Source: an uncultured Clostridium sp.
GTDB taxonomy: Bacteria; Bacillota_A; Clostridia; Lachnospirales; Lachnospiraceae
Length of the DNA stretch: 5,973 nt
Direction of reading: 5' to 3'
NCBI GenBank assembly: GCA_900556965.1
Contig: USQV01000070.1
Location: 1-5,973 of the forward strand
A program made the position numbers and the translations under genes. The stretch's first letter is position 1, and each line of letters begins with the position of its first letter. The notes below the pieces were generated by a model, which ran no database searches, was not told the origin of the DNA, and saw nothing but the letters and a program-made list of their open reading frames with translations. Shown in pieces: positions 1 through 5,973 of the stretch.

Positions 1-1068
1 CGCGGTGCTGTTCCAAGATCCGGAGAGCGGGCCCGTGCTGCTCTGGCAGAGCTTCTTCCGATAAAGGATGAGCTCTGTATTTATACCGGACACAAGAATA
101 TGGGTGGAAAAGTGGCAGAAGAATCTGGATTTCATACAGTACAGATGGCAGATACTCCGGATGGCGAAAAAATAGCGCCGTCCATGGATGCGGGGGAGCT
201 GTCTTTTGAGCTGGCTGAGACAGATGCTGCCGATACGAAGAAGCTGACAAAGTGGTTTCTTGAGGAAAACGTGGATCTGATTCTGTTCGCAGGAGGGGAT
301 GGAACGGCCAGAGATGTATATGAAGCGGCAGGGCTTTCTGCCTGCTGCGTGGGGATTCCTGCCGGCGTTAAGATCCATTCTCCTGTGTATGCGAAAAACC
401 CGAAGGCTGCCGGGCAGCTGGCACTTTTATGGCTTACAGGGAAAATATCTGCAGTACAGGAAGAAGAAGTGCTGGATATTGATGAAGAACAGTATCGAAA
501 AGAAAATATCAGCACTAGACTTTACGGATATTTAAAAATTCCCAGAGCGCGTACTTTTACCCAGGACAGAAAAGCGCCGACGCCGCTGTCGGATGCGGCC
601 GCCATCGAATCCATTGCGTATGAGACAGTGGGCCGGATGGAGCCGGATACCTATTATATTATCGGCGCCGGTACAACGACCAGGGGAATTATGGAGGTTC
701 TTGGGCTTAAGAACACACTGATCGGGGTAGACCTGATCCGGAACAAGGAGCTTGTTGCCGGTGATCTTGGCGGAAAAGAGCTTTATTCGCTGATCCACGG
801 AAAAAAGGTAAAGCTGATCGTAACGATCACCGGGGGACAGGGATACCTGTTCGGACGCGGAAATCAGCAGCTGACACCGGAGGTGATCCGGGAGGTCGGA
901 AAAGAAAATATTATCTTAGTTGCCACAAAAACAAAGCTTGCGGCTCTTAGAGGACGCCCCCTTCTTGTGGACACGTATGATGAGGAGTTAAATCATGCAC
1001 TTTGCGGCTACTACAGAGCCATATCCGCATGGGGAGAGGAAACGGTATGTAAGGTTTCCGACCACTAA
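1..1068 (+). CDS. ATP-NAD kinase family protein (AcoX-like), 5'-partial
   Basis: The reading frame is open from the first base of the window to TAA at 1066-1068, giving 355 codons. An internal ATG at 100 exists, but residues 1-33 (RGAVPRSGERARAALAELLP and onward) fit the family's N-terminal region, so I read the gene as starting upstream of the window, probably by about 30 residues including the missing glycine-rich opening. Visible family motifs are FAGGDGTARD at 96-105 (NAD-kinase GGDGT, Asp100), GIPAGVKIHS at 118-127, a Thr-rich GAGTTTRG near 222-229, and GGQGYLFGRGNQQ near 278-290. This is the COG3199 / AcoX group, predicted soluble NAD kinase-like proteins; one member, AcoX, is encoded with acetoin catabolism genes in Ralstonia, but its reaction is not firmly established. 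No acetoin dehydrogenase genes are visible here. The gene converges on the nitroreductase gene. The family call is strong; the substrate is uncertain. Confidence 0.9.
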   Translation, partial: RGAVPRSGERARAALAELLPIKDELCIYTGHKNMGGKVAEESGFHTVQMADTPDGEKIAPSMDAGELSFELAETDAADTKKLTKWFLEENVDLILFAGGDGTARDVYEAAGLSACCVGIPAGVKIHSPVYAKNPKAAGQLALLWLTGKISAVQEEEVLDIDEEQYRKENISTRLYGYLKIPRARTFTQDRKAPTPLSDAAAIESIAYETVGRMEPDTYYIIGAGTTTRGIMEVLGLKNTLIGVDLIRNKELVAGDLGGKELYSLIHGKKVKLIVTITGGQGYLFGRGNQQLTPEVIREVGKENIILVATKTKLAALRGRPLLVDTYDEELNHALCGYYRAISAWGEETVCKVSDH

Positions 1069-1126
1069 TGCATCGGATAAACGTTCAGAGAGTATGATCT
1101 AAGTGGTAAACGGATGATAAATAAAG

Positions 1127-1197
1127 ACAGGGTGTCTGTCTGCAGGATCGGAAAGACCGATCAGGATTGCAGGCAGGCACCCTGTTGATTATTCTAC
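1127..1197. terminator. Long nested hairpin, probable bidirectional terminator
   Basis: Bases 1127-1144 pair with 1168-1185 over 18 bp without a gap, with G-U wobbles at 1135/1177 and 1139/1173 when read as plus-strand RNA. A second 6-bp stem, GATCGG 1146-1151 with CCGATC 1157-1162 around AAAGA, is nested inside. It lies between two convergent genes, 58 bp after the AcoX-like stop and 17 bp after the nitroreductase stop. The plus-strand tail (TGATTATTCT) and the minus-strand tail (CTTTATTTATC) are both U-rich but not pure U runs. In minus-strand RNA the two wobbles become A-C mismatches, so the hairpin is stronger for the plus transcript while the tail is slightly better for the minus transcript. 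Terminator function is inferred from structure and position. Confidence 0.75.
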
Positions 1198-1211
1198 GTT
1201 GATTATTCTAC
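1184..1211. repeat. Perfect 14-bp tandem duplication at the nitroreductase stop codon
   Basis: The unit GTTGATTATTCTAC occurs twice head to tail, at 1184-1197 and 1198-1211, with no mismatch. On the minus strand, the gene-proximal copy (1198-1211) encodes the last Val-Glu and the TAA stop of the nitroreductase; the other copy is non-coding and runs into the base of the terminator stem. Identical copies suggest a recent slippage event. The protein is unchanged because the stop falls in the first copy read. Confidence 0.95.
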
Positions 1212-1724
1212 ATAAACTACTTTTCCGATGCGTTCCTTTGGCTGGATCGGAGTTGACGGATCTGCGTAGCCGAGAGCAGCCATACCGTAAACATTGTGGT
1301 CGGCAGGTACGCCGAGCTCGTTGAGGATCGCACGGATCGCCGGACGGTCACAGATATTCTGCATCTGGTTGATCCATACGGAGCCTACACCGTGGGAATG
1401 GGCAGCCAGAAAGATATTTTCAAGAGCACAGGCATTGTCCTCCTTGCTCCATGGGCCTTCCTTTAAATTGGAGGTGATCACGAGGGCGGCAGGCTTATAT
1501 ATGTCATAATTGTCGCGTTCGAGCTCTTTTCCGATGGTCTCAGCAAGACGGGTGATCACTTCTTTATTTGTTACGATCGTGAACTGCCATGTCTGTTTTC
1601 CCATACCGCTGGGCGCATGAAGTGCCGCATCAGCAATATCTTTAAGGATTTCTTTGGAAATCGGTTTATCAGTAAAACTACGAATACTTCTTCTTGTTAA
1701 AATGGCATTCATTACTTCATTCAT
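1203..1724 (-). CDS. Nitroreductase family protein (FMN-dependent oxidoreductase)
   Basis: The product has 173 residues, at the short end for the nitroreductase family (Pfam PF00881). I chose the ATG at 1724-1722 because AGGAGGA (1737-1731) precedes it at good spacing and the family N-terminus, MNEVMNAILTRRSIRSF, begins there; a longer in-frame start at 1775 would translate through the ribosome binding site and lies upstream of the predicted transcript start. Family features visible are RRSIRSF at 11-17 (FMN phosphate-binding region), HAPSGMGKQTWQF at 36-48, NACALENIFLAAHSHGVGSVWINQ at about 97-120, and a C-terminal GYADPSTPIQPKERIGKVVYVE. Members are usually cytoplasmic homodimers that use NAD(P)H and FMN to reduce nitro compounds, quinones, flavins or similar; the physiological substrate cannot be read here. 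The gene is 44 bp downstream of the DUF885 lipoprotein gene on the same strand, with its own promoter candidate. Confidence 0.94.
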   Translation of the reverse strand: MNEVMNAILTRRSIRSFTDKPISKEILKDIADAALHAPSGMGKQTWQFTIVTNKEVITRLAETIGKELERDNYDIYKPAALVITSNLKEGPWSKEDNACALENIFLAAHSHGVGSVWINQMQNICDRPAIRAILNELGVPADHNVYGMAALGYADPSTPIQPKERIGKVVYVE

Positions 1725-1730
1725 AACAGA

Positions 1731-1737
1731 TCCTCCT
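1731..1737 (-). promoter_or_regulatory. Ribosome binding site of the nitroreductase gene
   Basis: AGGAGGA on the minus strand, followed by TCTGTT and then ATG at 1724. It is a nearly full Shine-Dalgarno match and decides the start in favour of 1724 over the in-frame ATG at 1775. Confidence 0.88.
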
Positions 1738-1765
1738 TGAAAAGTGAAATTTTGTGGCTGACTAC

Positions 1766-1794
1766 ATATTAACAAGAACAGAAGTGAAAGTCAA
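1766..1794 (-). promoter_or_regulatory. Probable sigma-A promoter of the nitroreductase gene
   Basis: On the minus strand a -35 box TTGACT (1794-1789, 5 of 6 to consensus) is followed by exactly 17 bp and then a -10 box TAATAT (1771-1766, 4 of 6). A transcript would start near 1759, leaving a leader of about 35 nt before the ATG with the ribosome binding site inside it. The promoter overlaps the last eight codons and the stop of the DUF885 gene. The heptamer AGTGAAA occurs at 1743-1749 and 1783-1789 on the plus strand, on either side of the -10 region; whether it is an operator is unknown. Confidence 0.55.
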
Positions 1795-3616
1795 TGACAG
1801 CCTGCAGCGTCTGCTGTCTGAGCCATTGCTCAAAATGTGTACGGATGACAGAAAATGGGAGCGGCCCAAGATCAAGAAGAAACGTGTGAAACTCAAGCGG
1901 AGAAAATCGATCCCCAAGAGCCCCTTTGGCCTGCTCCGCCATTTCCGTATATTCTATGTAGCCGCCGCAGTATTCCAGATAATTAGTGGGATTGTCGATC
2001 ATCGTCTGCCATAAACGATCAACCGTAGAGTCATCCGCATAAAAACAGGCGCGGATAAACTGCTTTGCCTGATCCTTCGTCCATCCGTCATAATTAATGC
2101 CGATATCGAGAAGACCATGGACGCATAGGGAAAAGGAGCGGACAAGGGCGCGATATCTGCCGCCAATCTCGGAAAGGCCGTTATGGAAGGAGCAGGCATA
2201 GTTTTCCGCATACGTTGCCCATCCTTCATTGGCTCCCGAACAGCTTAGCAGCGCATCGAGGGGATTTTTGGAATGGCTGCGGCTGTATACGGTCTGATAA
2301 AGATGTCCGGGAAAGCCCTCGTGTGCCAGAGTCGTATAGAGATCCTTTGTGGCATCAGAATAGCCTTCGTTGATGTAGATGATATTCCGATCCTGTTCAT
2401 CGATAGGAGCAGTCAGATAAAAGGCCGGGCTTAAGGCGGTCTCCAGATATTTTGGAACATAACGGATTTCATATCCACAATCGGATAATGCCGGAAAGGA
2501 AGCCGACATTTGAAGCTTCAGGTCAGAGAGGATTTCCTCCGGATCGGTCAGAGAAAAGCTTTCCTGATGAAAATCCGAGGTTGGATTTTTGGCGATCAGA
2601 GTCCGGATCCCTTCATAATCCTTTACCATTCGTTCAGAAAGAGCTGTTTTCAGTTCCTCCGGCGTATAGGATACCCCCGGGCCGCTCTTTAAAAGATATT
2701 CATAGTATTTTTTTCCATCCTTAAATCCGCAAAGTCCGCCTTCATTTTTTCCTTTTCCCTTTAAAGCGTTAAGCCCATCTCTCAGAGAACAGTAGGCGGG
2801 AATAAAATGCTCCCGGATCATGGCACGATGACGGATATCCCATTCCTTTTCCTGTATATCGGACAGGGGGATATGCTTTTTTAATTCCTCGATGCGTGTC
2901 TGAAATGCTTCCGTCAGAAAATTTTCATCGGGATCGATCATATAACACTCGAGGGACTCTAAGATCGCATTGATGGAGGCATCGGAGGGGCCAAGGCCGG
3001 CCGCCGCTTTCTGAGCTTCAAAATTCAGGATCTGGGCGTAATAGGAATCAAGCTGCGATAAAAGACCCAGATAGTCCTCCACATCCTTTAAGGTGTGGAA
3101 GGAATACTCTGCAAGAAGGATCGGAAGCTGTGCCTGTATGCCGATGGTGGGGGCGAGGGGCTGATGGTAAAGCTCCAGACCTTCAGATAATAGAGTGGCC
3201 TCAAGGCTGGCAGAAAGTCCGTCAAAGCGGATCTTCTGATCGTCAGTGAGAGAGGAGCGGTCAAAGGCGGCGAGACGTTCCTTCCATTTTCTGGCGGTCC
3301 GGATATCTGCGGCCATGCCTGAAAGGGAACATTCGCCGAGAGATACAGTCTGAGGTTTGAGCTTGTAAGTTTCGGGCTTTGTCAGAAGATAATGCAGATC
3401 CAGAGTGCTTGTTTCCAGCAGCTCCTCGTAAAATACCGTCCGGCAGAAACGGTCAAATTTCTTTTGTCCGGCAGTCAGGGACGAGATGGGGGCGTGCTCG
3501 TGCAGGATCCGCTCCTGTCCGCAGGCAGACAGTATACCGGATAGAACGACTGTCAGAGAAAAGATAAAAAAACGAGCTTTGTGCAGCTTACGGTTCCATT
3601 TTGTCCACATAGACAT
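1769..3616 (-). CDS. DUF885 domain lipoprotein, putative zinc-peptidase-like
   Basis: The product has 615 residues, within the usual 550-620 for DUF885 proteins. The start ATG (3616-3614) is preceded by AGGGAG at 3630-3625 with 8 nt spacing. The N-terminus is a lipoprotein signal: basic residues 6-15, a hydrophobic stretch 16-29, and lipobox L29-S30-A31-C32, so Cys32 should be lipidated and the protein held on the outer face of the membrane. The family signature AHEGFPGHLYQ is at 431-441 (His432, Glu433, His438), followed by NEGWATYAE at 463-471, whose Glu464 is a plausible third metal ligand. DUF885 proteins are commonly regarded as metallopeptidases, with natural substrates mostly unknown. 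The C-terminus ends in an unusual AVIDFHFCSC tail that overlaps the next gene's promoter. Upstream on the minus strand TGGTATACG (3670-3662) could be an extended -10, but I find no good -35. The gene is divergent from metG. Confidence 0.9.
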   Translation of the reverse strand: MSMWTKWNRKLHKARFFIFSLTVVLSGILSACGQERILHEHAPISSLTAGQKKFDRFCRTVFYEELLETSTLDLHYLLTKPETYKLKPQTVSLGECSLSGMAADIRTARKWKERLAAFDRSSLTDDQKIRFDGLSASLEATLLSEGLELYHQPLAPTIGIQAQLPILLAEYSFHTLKDVEDYLGLLSQLDSYYAQILNFEAQKAAAGLGPSDASINAILESLECYMIDPDENFLTEAFQTRIEELKKHIPLSDIQEKEWDIRHRAMIREHFIPAYCSLRDGLNALKGKGKNEGGLCGFKDGKKYYEYLLKSGPGVSYTPEELKTALSERMVKDYEGIRTLIAKNPTSDFHQESFSLTDPEEILSDLKLQMSASFPALSDCGYEIRYVPKYLETALSPAFYLTAPIDEQDRNIIYINEGYSDATKDLYTTLAHEGFPGHLYQTVYSRSHSKNPLDALLSCSGANEGWATYAENYACSFHNGLSEIGGRYRALVRSFSLCVHGLLDIGINYDGWTKDQAKQFIRACFYADDSTVDRLWQTMIDNPTNYLEYCGGYIEYTEMAEQAKGALGDRFSPLEFHTFLLDLGPLPFSVIRTHFEQWLRQQTLQAVIDFHFCSC

Positions 3617-3746
3617 AGAGGCATCTCCCTTTTCTATTCCGGAATTTCAGCATAAAAATGCCGTATACCATTAATATATGGAAGCAGAAGGAGGAATATG
3701 AAGCAATTTATAGCCATGACTTTGGCGGACTTTGCGGAAACATGGC

Positions 3747-3775
3747 TTGACAAAACGGATGGAACAGGATAGACT
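3747..3775 (+). promoter_or_regulatory. Sigma-A promoter of the T-box-metG unit
   Basis: TTGACA (3747-3752, perfect -35) is followed by a 17-bp spacer and TAGACT (3770-3775, 4 of 6 to TATAAT). Transcription would begin near 3782, about a dozen bases before the first paired base of T-box Stem I. This placement strongly supports it as the promoter of the leader and the synthetase. Confidence 0.8.
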
Positions 3776-3781
3776 ATTTGC

Positions 3782-4108
3782 ATAATAAGACAAAGGCTTG
3801 GAAGGGAAAAGTACGCGAAAGGGAAGCTTTCAGAGACCCCGGATGGTGAGAGCGGGGAGCGGAGTGTTTGCGGAAGATGGTCCCGGAGCTGTATGGCTGA
3901 AGGATCCGCAGGAAGGAAACAGCATGGCGGAGCGTTTAGGCTATACCGGAAGCGCCCGTTAGCGTGTCAGACTGTGAAAACGATCAAAACGGAAATTGCG
4001 TTCCGAAGGAAGAAGAAACACAGCCGGTGAGGGAAATGCCGCGAGGCATTTCTGAATTAAAGTGGCAACACGGGTAGAACTCGTCTTTAAATAAGACGGG
4101 CTTTTTTT
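3782..4108 (+). promoter_or_regulatory. T-box riboswitch leader of methionyl-tRNA synthetase
   Basis: A complete tRNA-sensing leader. Stem I runs from about 3794 to 3890: GGGA 3804-3807 pairs with UCCC 3881-3884; the loop-E motif has AGUA 3810-3813 opposite GAA 3873-3875; 3814-3819 pairs with 3867-3872; and an AGAGA bulge 3832-3836 lies below a distal hairpin, CCCC 3837-3840 with GGGG 3854-3857, whose loop carries GGAUGGUG. The specifier is read as AUG at 3877-3879 followed by a purine, matching Met. CCGUU 3956-3960 can pair with AACGG 3988-3992, a likely Stem II pseudoknot. Stem III is a perfect 8-bp hairpin, 4033-4040 with 4045-4052, closed by GCGA. The antiterminator is UAAAG 4058-4062 with CUUUA 4085-4089, a 7-nt bulge UGGCAAC 4063-4069, and ACGGG 4070-4074 with CUCGU 4080-4084. 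Uncharged tRNA should stabilise it and permit readthrough. The bulge is UGGC, not the UGGU expected for tRNA-Met. Confidence 0.93.
4080..4108 (+). terminator. T-box intrinsic terminator, alternative to the antiterminator
   Basis: CUCGUCUU (4080-4087) pairs with AAGACGGG (4093-4100) over 8 bp with one G-U wobble, closing a UAAAU loop, followed by C and seven U residues (4102-4108). Its 5' arm is the same sequence that forms the 3' side of the antiterminator (4080-4089), so the two folds exclude one another. This is the off state, expected when charged tRNA is abundant. Confidence 0.93.
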
Positions 4109-4139
4109 ATGTCGAAATGTAATAAAAATTTTAAGATTA

Positions 4140-4143
4140 GGAG
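4140..4143 (+). promoter_or_regulatory. Ribosome binding site of metG
   Basis: GGAG within TAGGAGAG, 9 nt before the ATG at 4153. It lies downstream of the T-box terminator and is not part of the switch helices, so control appears to be transcriptional, not translational. Confidence 0.8.
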
Positions 4144-4152
4144 AGAAAAGCT

Positions 4153-5973
4153 ATGTGTAAAAATTGTAAGAAGCCATACTATATTTCCACCGCAATTGCA
4201 TATACATCCGGCAAACCGCACATTGGAAATACTTATGAGATCGTTCTGGCAGACGCCATCGCCCGCTATAAGAGAGAACAGGGCTATGACGTATATTTCC
4301 AGACAGGAACAGATGAGCACGGTCAGAAGATCGAGCTGAAGGCAGAGGCAGCAGGGATCACACCGAAGGAATTTGTTGATAATGTGGCAGGGGAGATCAA
4401 GACGATCTGGGATATGATGAATACCTCCTACGATAAATTCATCCGTACTACAGATACTTATCATGAGAAGCAGGTTCAGAAGATCTTCAAAAAGCTCTAT
4501 GATCAGGGCGATATCTATAAGGGACACTATGAGGGCATGTACTGTACTCCGTGCGAATCCTTCTGGACTTCTTCCCAGTTAGTAGACGGAAAATGTCCGG
4601 ACTGCGGCGGCCCGGTGCAGCCGGCAAAGGAAGAAGCTTATTTCTTCCGTATGAGCAAGTACGCTCCGAAGCTGATCGAATATATAAATGAGCATCCGGA
4701 GTTCATCCAGCCGGTTTCCAGAAAGAATGAGATGATGAACAACTTCCTGCTTCCGGGCTTACAGGATCTTTGCGTATCCAGAACCTCCTTTACATGGGGG
4801 ATCCCGGTGGAATTTGACCCGAAGCACGTTACGTATGTATGGCTGGATGCACTGACTAACTATATCACCGGAATCGGTTATGACTGCGATGGAAACCAGT
4901 CTGAACAGTTTAAGAAATACTGGCCGGCAGACCTTCATCTGATCGGCAAGGACATTATCCGTTTCCATACGATTTATTGGCCGATCTTCTTAATGGCCCT
5001 CGGTCTTCCGCTTCCGAAGCAGGTATTTGGCCATCCGTGGCTTTTACAGGGCGACGGAAAGATGAGTAAGTCCAAAGGAAATGTATTATACGCAGATACG
5101 CTGGTGGATTTCTTTGGTGTGGATGCAGTTCGTTACTTTGTACTTCACGAGATGCCGTTTGAAAATGATGGCGTGATCTCCTGGGAGCTGATGGTGGAGC
5201 GTATGAACTCCGACCTTGCGAATATTCTCGGAAACCTTGTAAACCGTACCGTTTCCATGACAAATAAGTATTTTGGCGGAATCGTAGAAAACAAGGGTAT
5301 CTTAGAGGAAGTCGATGAGGACTTAAAGAACACCGTTCTGGAAACCGTACAGAAGGTGGATGAAAAGATGAATCGTCTGCGCGTGGCAGATTCTATTTCA
5401 GAGATATTCAACATCTTCCGCCGCTGCAACAAATATATTGATGAAACAACGCCGTGGACACTGGCAAAGGAGGAAGACAAAAAGGATCGTCTTGCTACCG
5501 TTTTATATAACCTGACAGAAGCGATCACGATCGGTGCTTCTCTTTTGACCTCCTTTATGCCGGAAACATCAGAAAAAATACTGGCACAGTTAAATACCTC
5601 CAAGAGAGAGCTGGAAGCAATGACACAGTTCGGTCTGTATCCAAGCGGAAATAAGGTGACAGAAAAGCCGGAGATCCTGTTTGCCCGCGTAGATATCAAG
5701 GAAGTTCTGGAAAAAGTCGAGGCCATGAAGGCAGAAGCGGCAAAGGCAGCCAAAGAAGCGGAAAAGAAAGAGGACGCTGATGAGAACGTGATGGATGTAG
5801 AGAAAAAGCCGGAGATCACGTATGATGACTTTGCAAAGCTCCAGTTCCAGATCGGTGAGATCGTAAAGTGTGAGGAAGTGGCAAAATCCAAGAAACTCTT
5901 ATGCTCACAGGTTAAGATCGGATCAGAAACAAGACAGATCGTAAGCGGTATCAAGGCATGGTACAAGCCGGAT
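4153..5973 (+). CDS. metG: Methionyl-tRNA synthetase, 3'-partial
   Basis: The frame is open from ATG 4153 to the window edge: 607 residues, of perhaps 640-660. The enzyme charges tRNA-Met with methionine using ATP, in the cytoplasm. The class I catalytic domain shows the HIGH-type motif as HIGN at 23-26 (within YTSGKPHIGNTYE), TGTDEHGQKI at 51-60, a four-Cys zinc knuckle C131-x2-C134 ... C148-x2-C151, VWLDALTNY at 229-237, and KMSKS at 303-307. The helical anticodon-binding domain follows from about 350 to 500. A charged, Lys/Glu/Ala-rich linker at about 515-553 leads into a C-terminal Trbp111-like tRNA-binding domain (from about 556, YDDFAKLQFQIGEIVKCEEV), which helps dimerisation and tRNA binding and is cut by the window end. 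The start has a ribosome binding site 9 nt upstream and lies 45 bp after the T-box terminator. The N-terminus MCKNCKK adds a CxxC pair ahead of the usual KPYYIST. Confidence 0.97.
   Translation, partial: MCKNCKKPYYISTAIAYTSGKPHIGNTYEIVLADAIARYKREQGYDVYFQTGTDEHGQKIELKAEAAGITPKEFVDNVAGEIKTIWDMMNTSYDKFIRTTDTYHEKQVQKIFKKLYDQGDIYKGHYEGMYCTPCESFWTSSQLVDGKCPDCGGPVQPAKEEAYFFRMSKYAPKLIEYINEHPEFIQPVSRKNEMMNNFLLPGLQDLCVSRTSFTWGIPVEFDPKHVTYVWLDALTNYITGIGYDCDGNQSEQFKKYWPADLHLIGKDIIRFHTIYWPIFLMALGLPLPKQVFGHPWLLQGDGKMSKSKGNVLYADTLVDFFGVDAVRYFVLHEMPFENDGVISWELMVERMNSDLANILGNLVNRTVSMTNKYFGGIVENKGILEEVDEDLKNTVLETVQKVDEKMNRLRVADSISEIFNIFRRCNKYIDETTPWTLAKEEDKKDRLATVLYNLTEAITIGASLLTSFMPETSEKILAQLNTSKRELEAMTQFGLYPSGNKVTEKPEILFARVDIKEVLEKVEAMKAEAAKAAKEAEKKEDADENVMDVEKKPEITYDDFAKLQFQIGEIVKCEEVAKSKKLLCSQVKIGSETRQIVSGIKAWYKPD

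Noticed and set aside
132..515. 127-codon minus-strand frame
   Set aside because: It is a Ser-rich shadow antisense to the AcoX-like gene, whose GGDGT motif lies within the same interval.
1725..1775. Longer nitroreductase start adding 17 residues (MLICSQPQNFTFQGGSV)
   Set aside because: This stretch translates the Shine-Dalgarno sequence itself, and most of the predicted -10 box and the transcript start lie downstream of that ATG; the family N-terminus begins at 1724.
3662..3670. Possible extended -10 (TGGTATACG on the minus strand) for the DUF885 gene
   Set aside because: The spacing to the gene is reasonable, but no recognisable -35 is present and TATAAA/TATATT alternatives nearby are equally weak, so I do not list it as a promoter.
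3990..4005. Local hairpin CGGAA/TTCCG in the T-box middle region
   Set aside because: It competes for the same bases as the predicted CCGUU/AACGG pseudoknot and is short; without covariation data I prefer the pseudoknot and do not list the hairpin.
4087..4527. 146-codon minus-strand frame rich in Leu/Ile, resembling a membrane protein
   Set aside because: It is antisense to the T-box terminator and the start of metG, has no clear ribosome binding site, and its hydrophobicity is a by-product of the opposite strand's codons.
5145..5966. Long open frame of 273 codons on the minus strand opposite metG
   Set aside because: It is fully antisense to an unambiguous MetRS coding frame with conserved motifs; the Ser/Phe-rich product resembles no family I know and is what a reversed Glu/Lys-rich gene gives.

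Overview
The window looks like chromosomal DNA from a Gram-positive anaerobe of the Clostridia, most likely Lachnospiraceae. This is an inference from moderate base composition, strong AGGAGG-type ribosome binding sites, a lipobox-bearing DUF885 protein, and a T-box leader ahead of a methionyl-tRNA synthetase. Species cannot be told from the sequence alone. No phage, transposon, CRISPR or defence genes were seen.

Layout. (1) Positions 1-1068, plus strand: the 3' part of an AcoX / ATP-NAD kinase-like gene whose first codons lie outside the window. (2) Positions 1127-1197: a long nested hairpin between two converging genes, probably a bidirectional terminator, abutting a perfect 14-bp tandem duplication that spans the stop codon of the next gene. 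(3) Positions 1203-1724, minus strand: a nitroreductase-family flavoprotein. It has its own good promoter candidate, which overlaps the last codons of the upstream gene. (4) Positions 1769-3616, minus strand: a DUF885-family lipoprotein that resembles a metallopeptidase. (5) Positions 3617-4152: a divergent intergenic region holding a near-consensus sigma-A promoter, a complete T-box riboswitch (Stem I, probable pseudoknot, Stem III, antiterminator/terminator switch) and a ribosome binding site. (6) Positions 4153 to the window end, plus strand: methionyl-tRNA synthetase (metG/metS), cut in its C-terminal tRNA-binding domain.

How they work together. The T-box and the synthetase form one regulatory unit, in which uncharged tRNA would favour the antiterminator and allow transcription of the synthetase. 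The lipoprotein and nitroreductase genes are co-directional and 44 bp apart, so they could be co-transcribed, but the nitroreductase promoter would also let it be expressed alone. The AcoX-like gene is convergent to them and insulated by the hairpin.

I do not see an undescribed multi-gene system. The most interesting details are local. The T-box acceptor-binding bulge reads UGGC, where tRNA-Met (discriminator A73) predicts UGGU. A 14-bp tandem duplication sits at a stop codon. The lipoprotein gene ends in an odd Cys-containing tail that overlaps the next gene's promoter.
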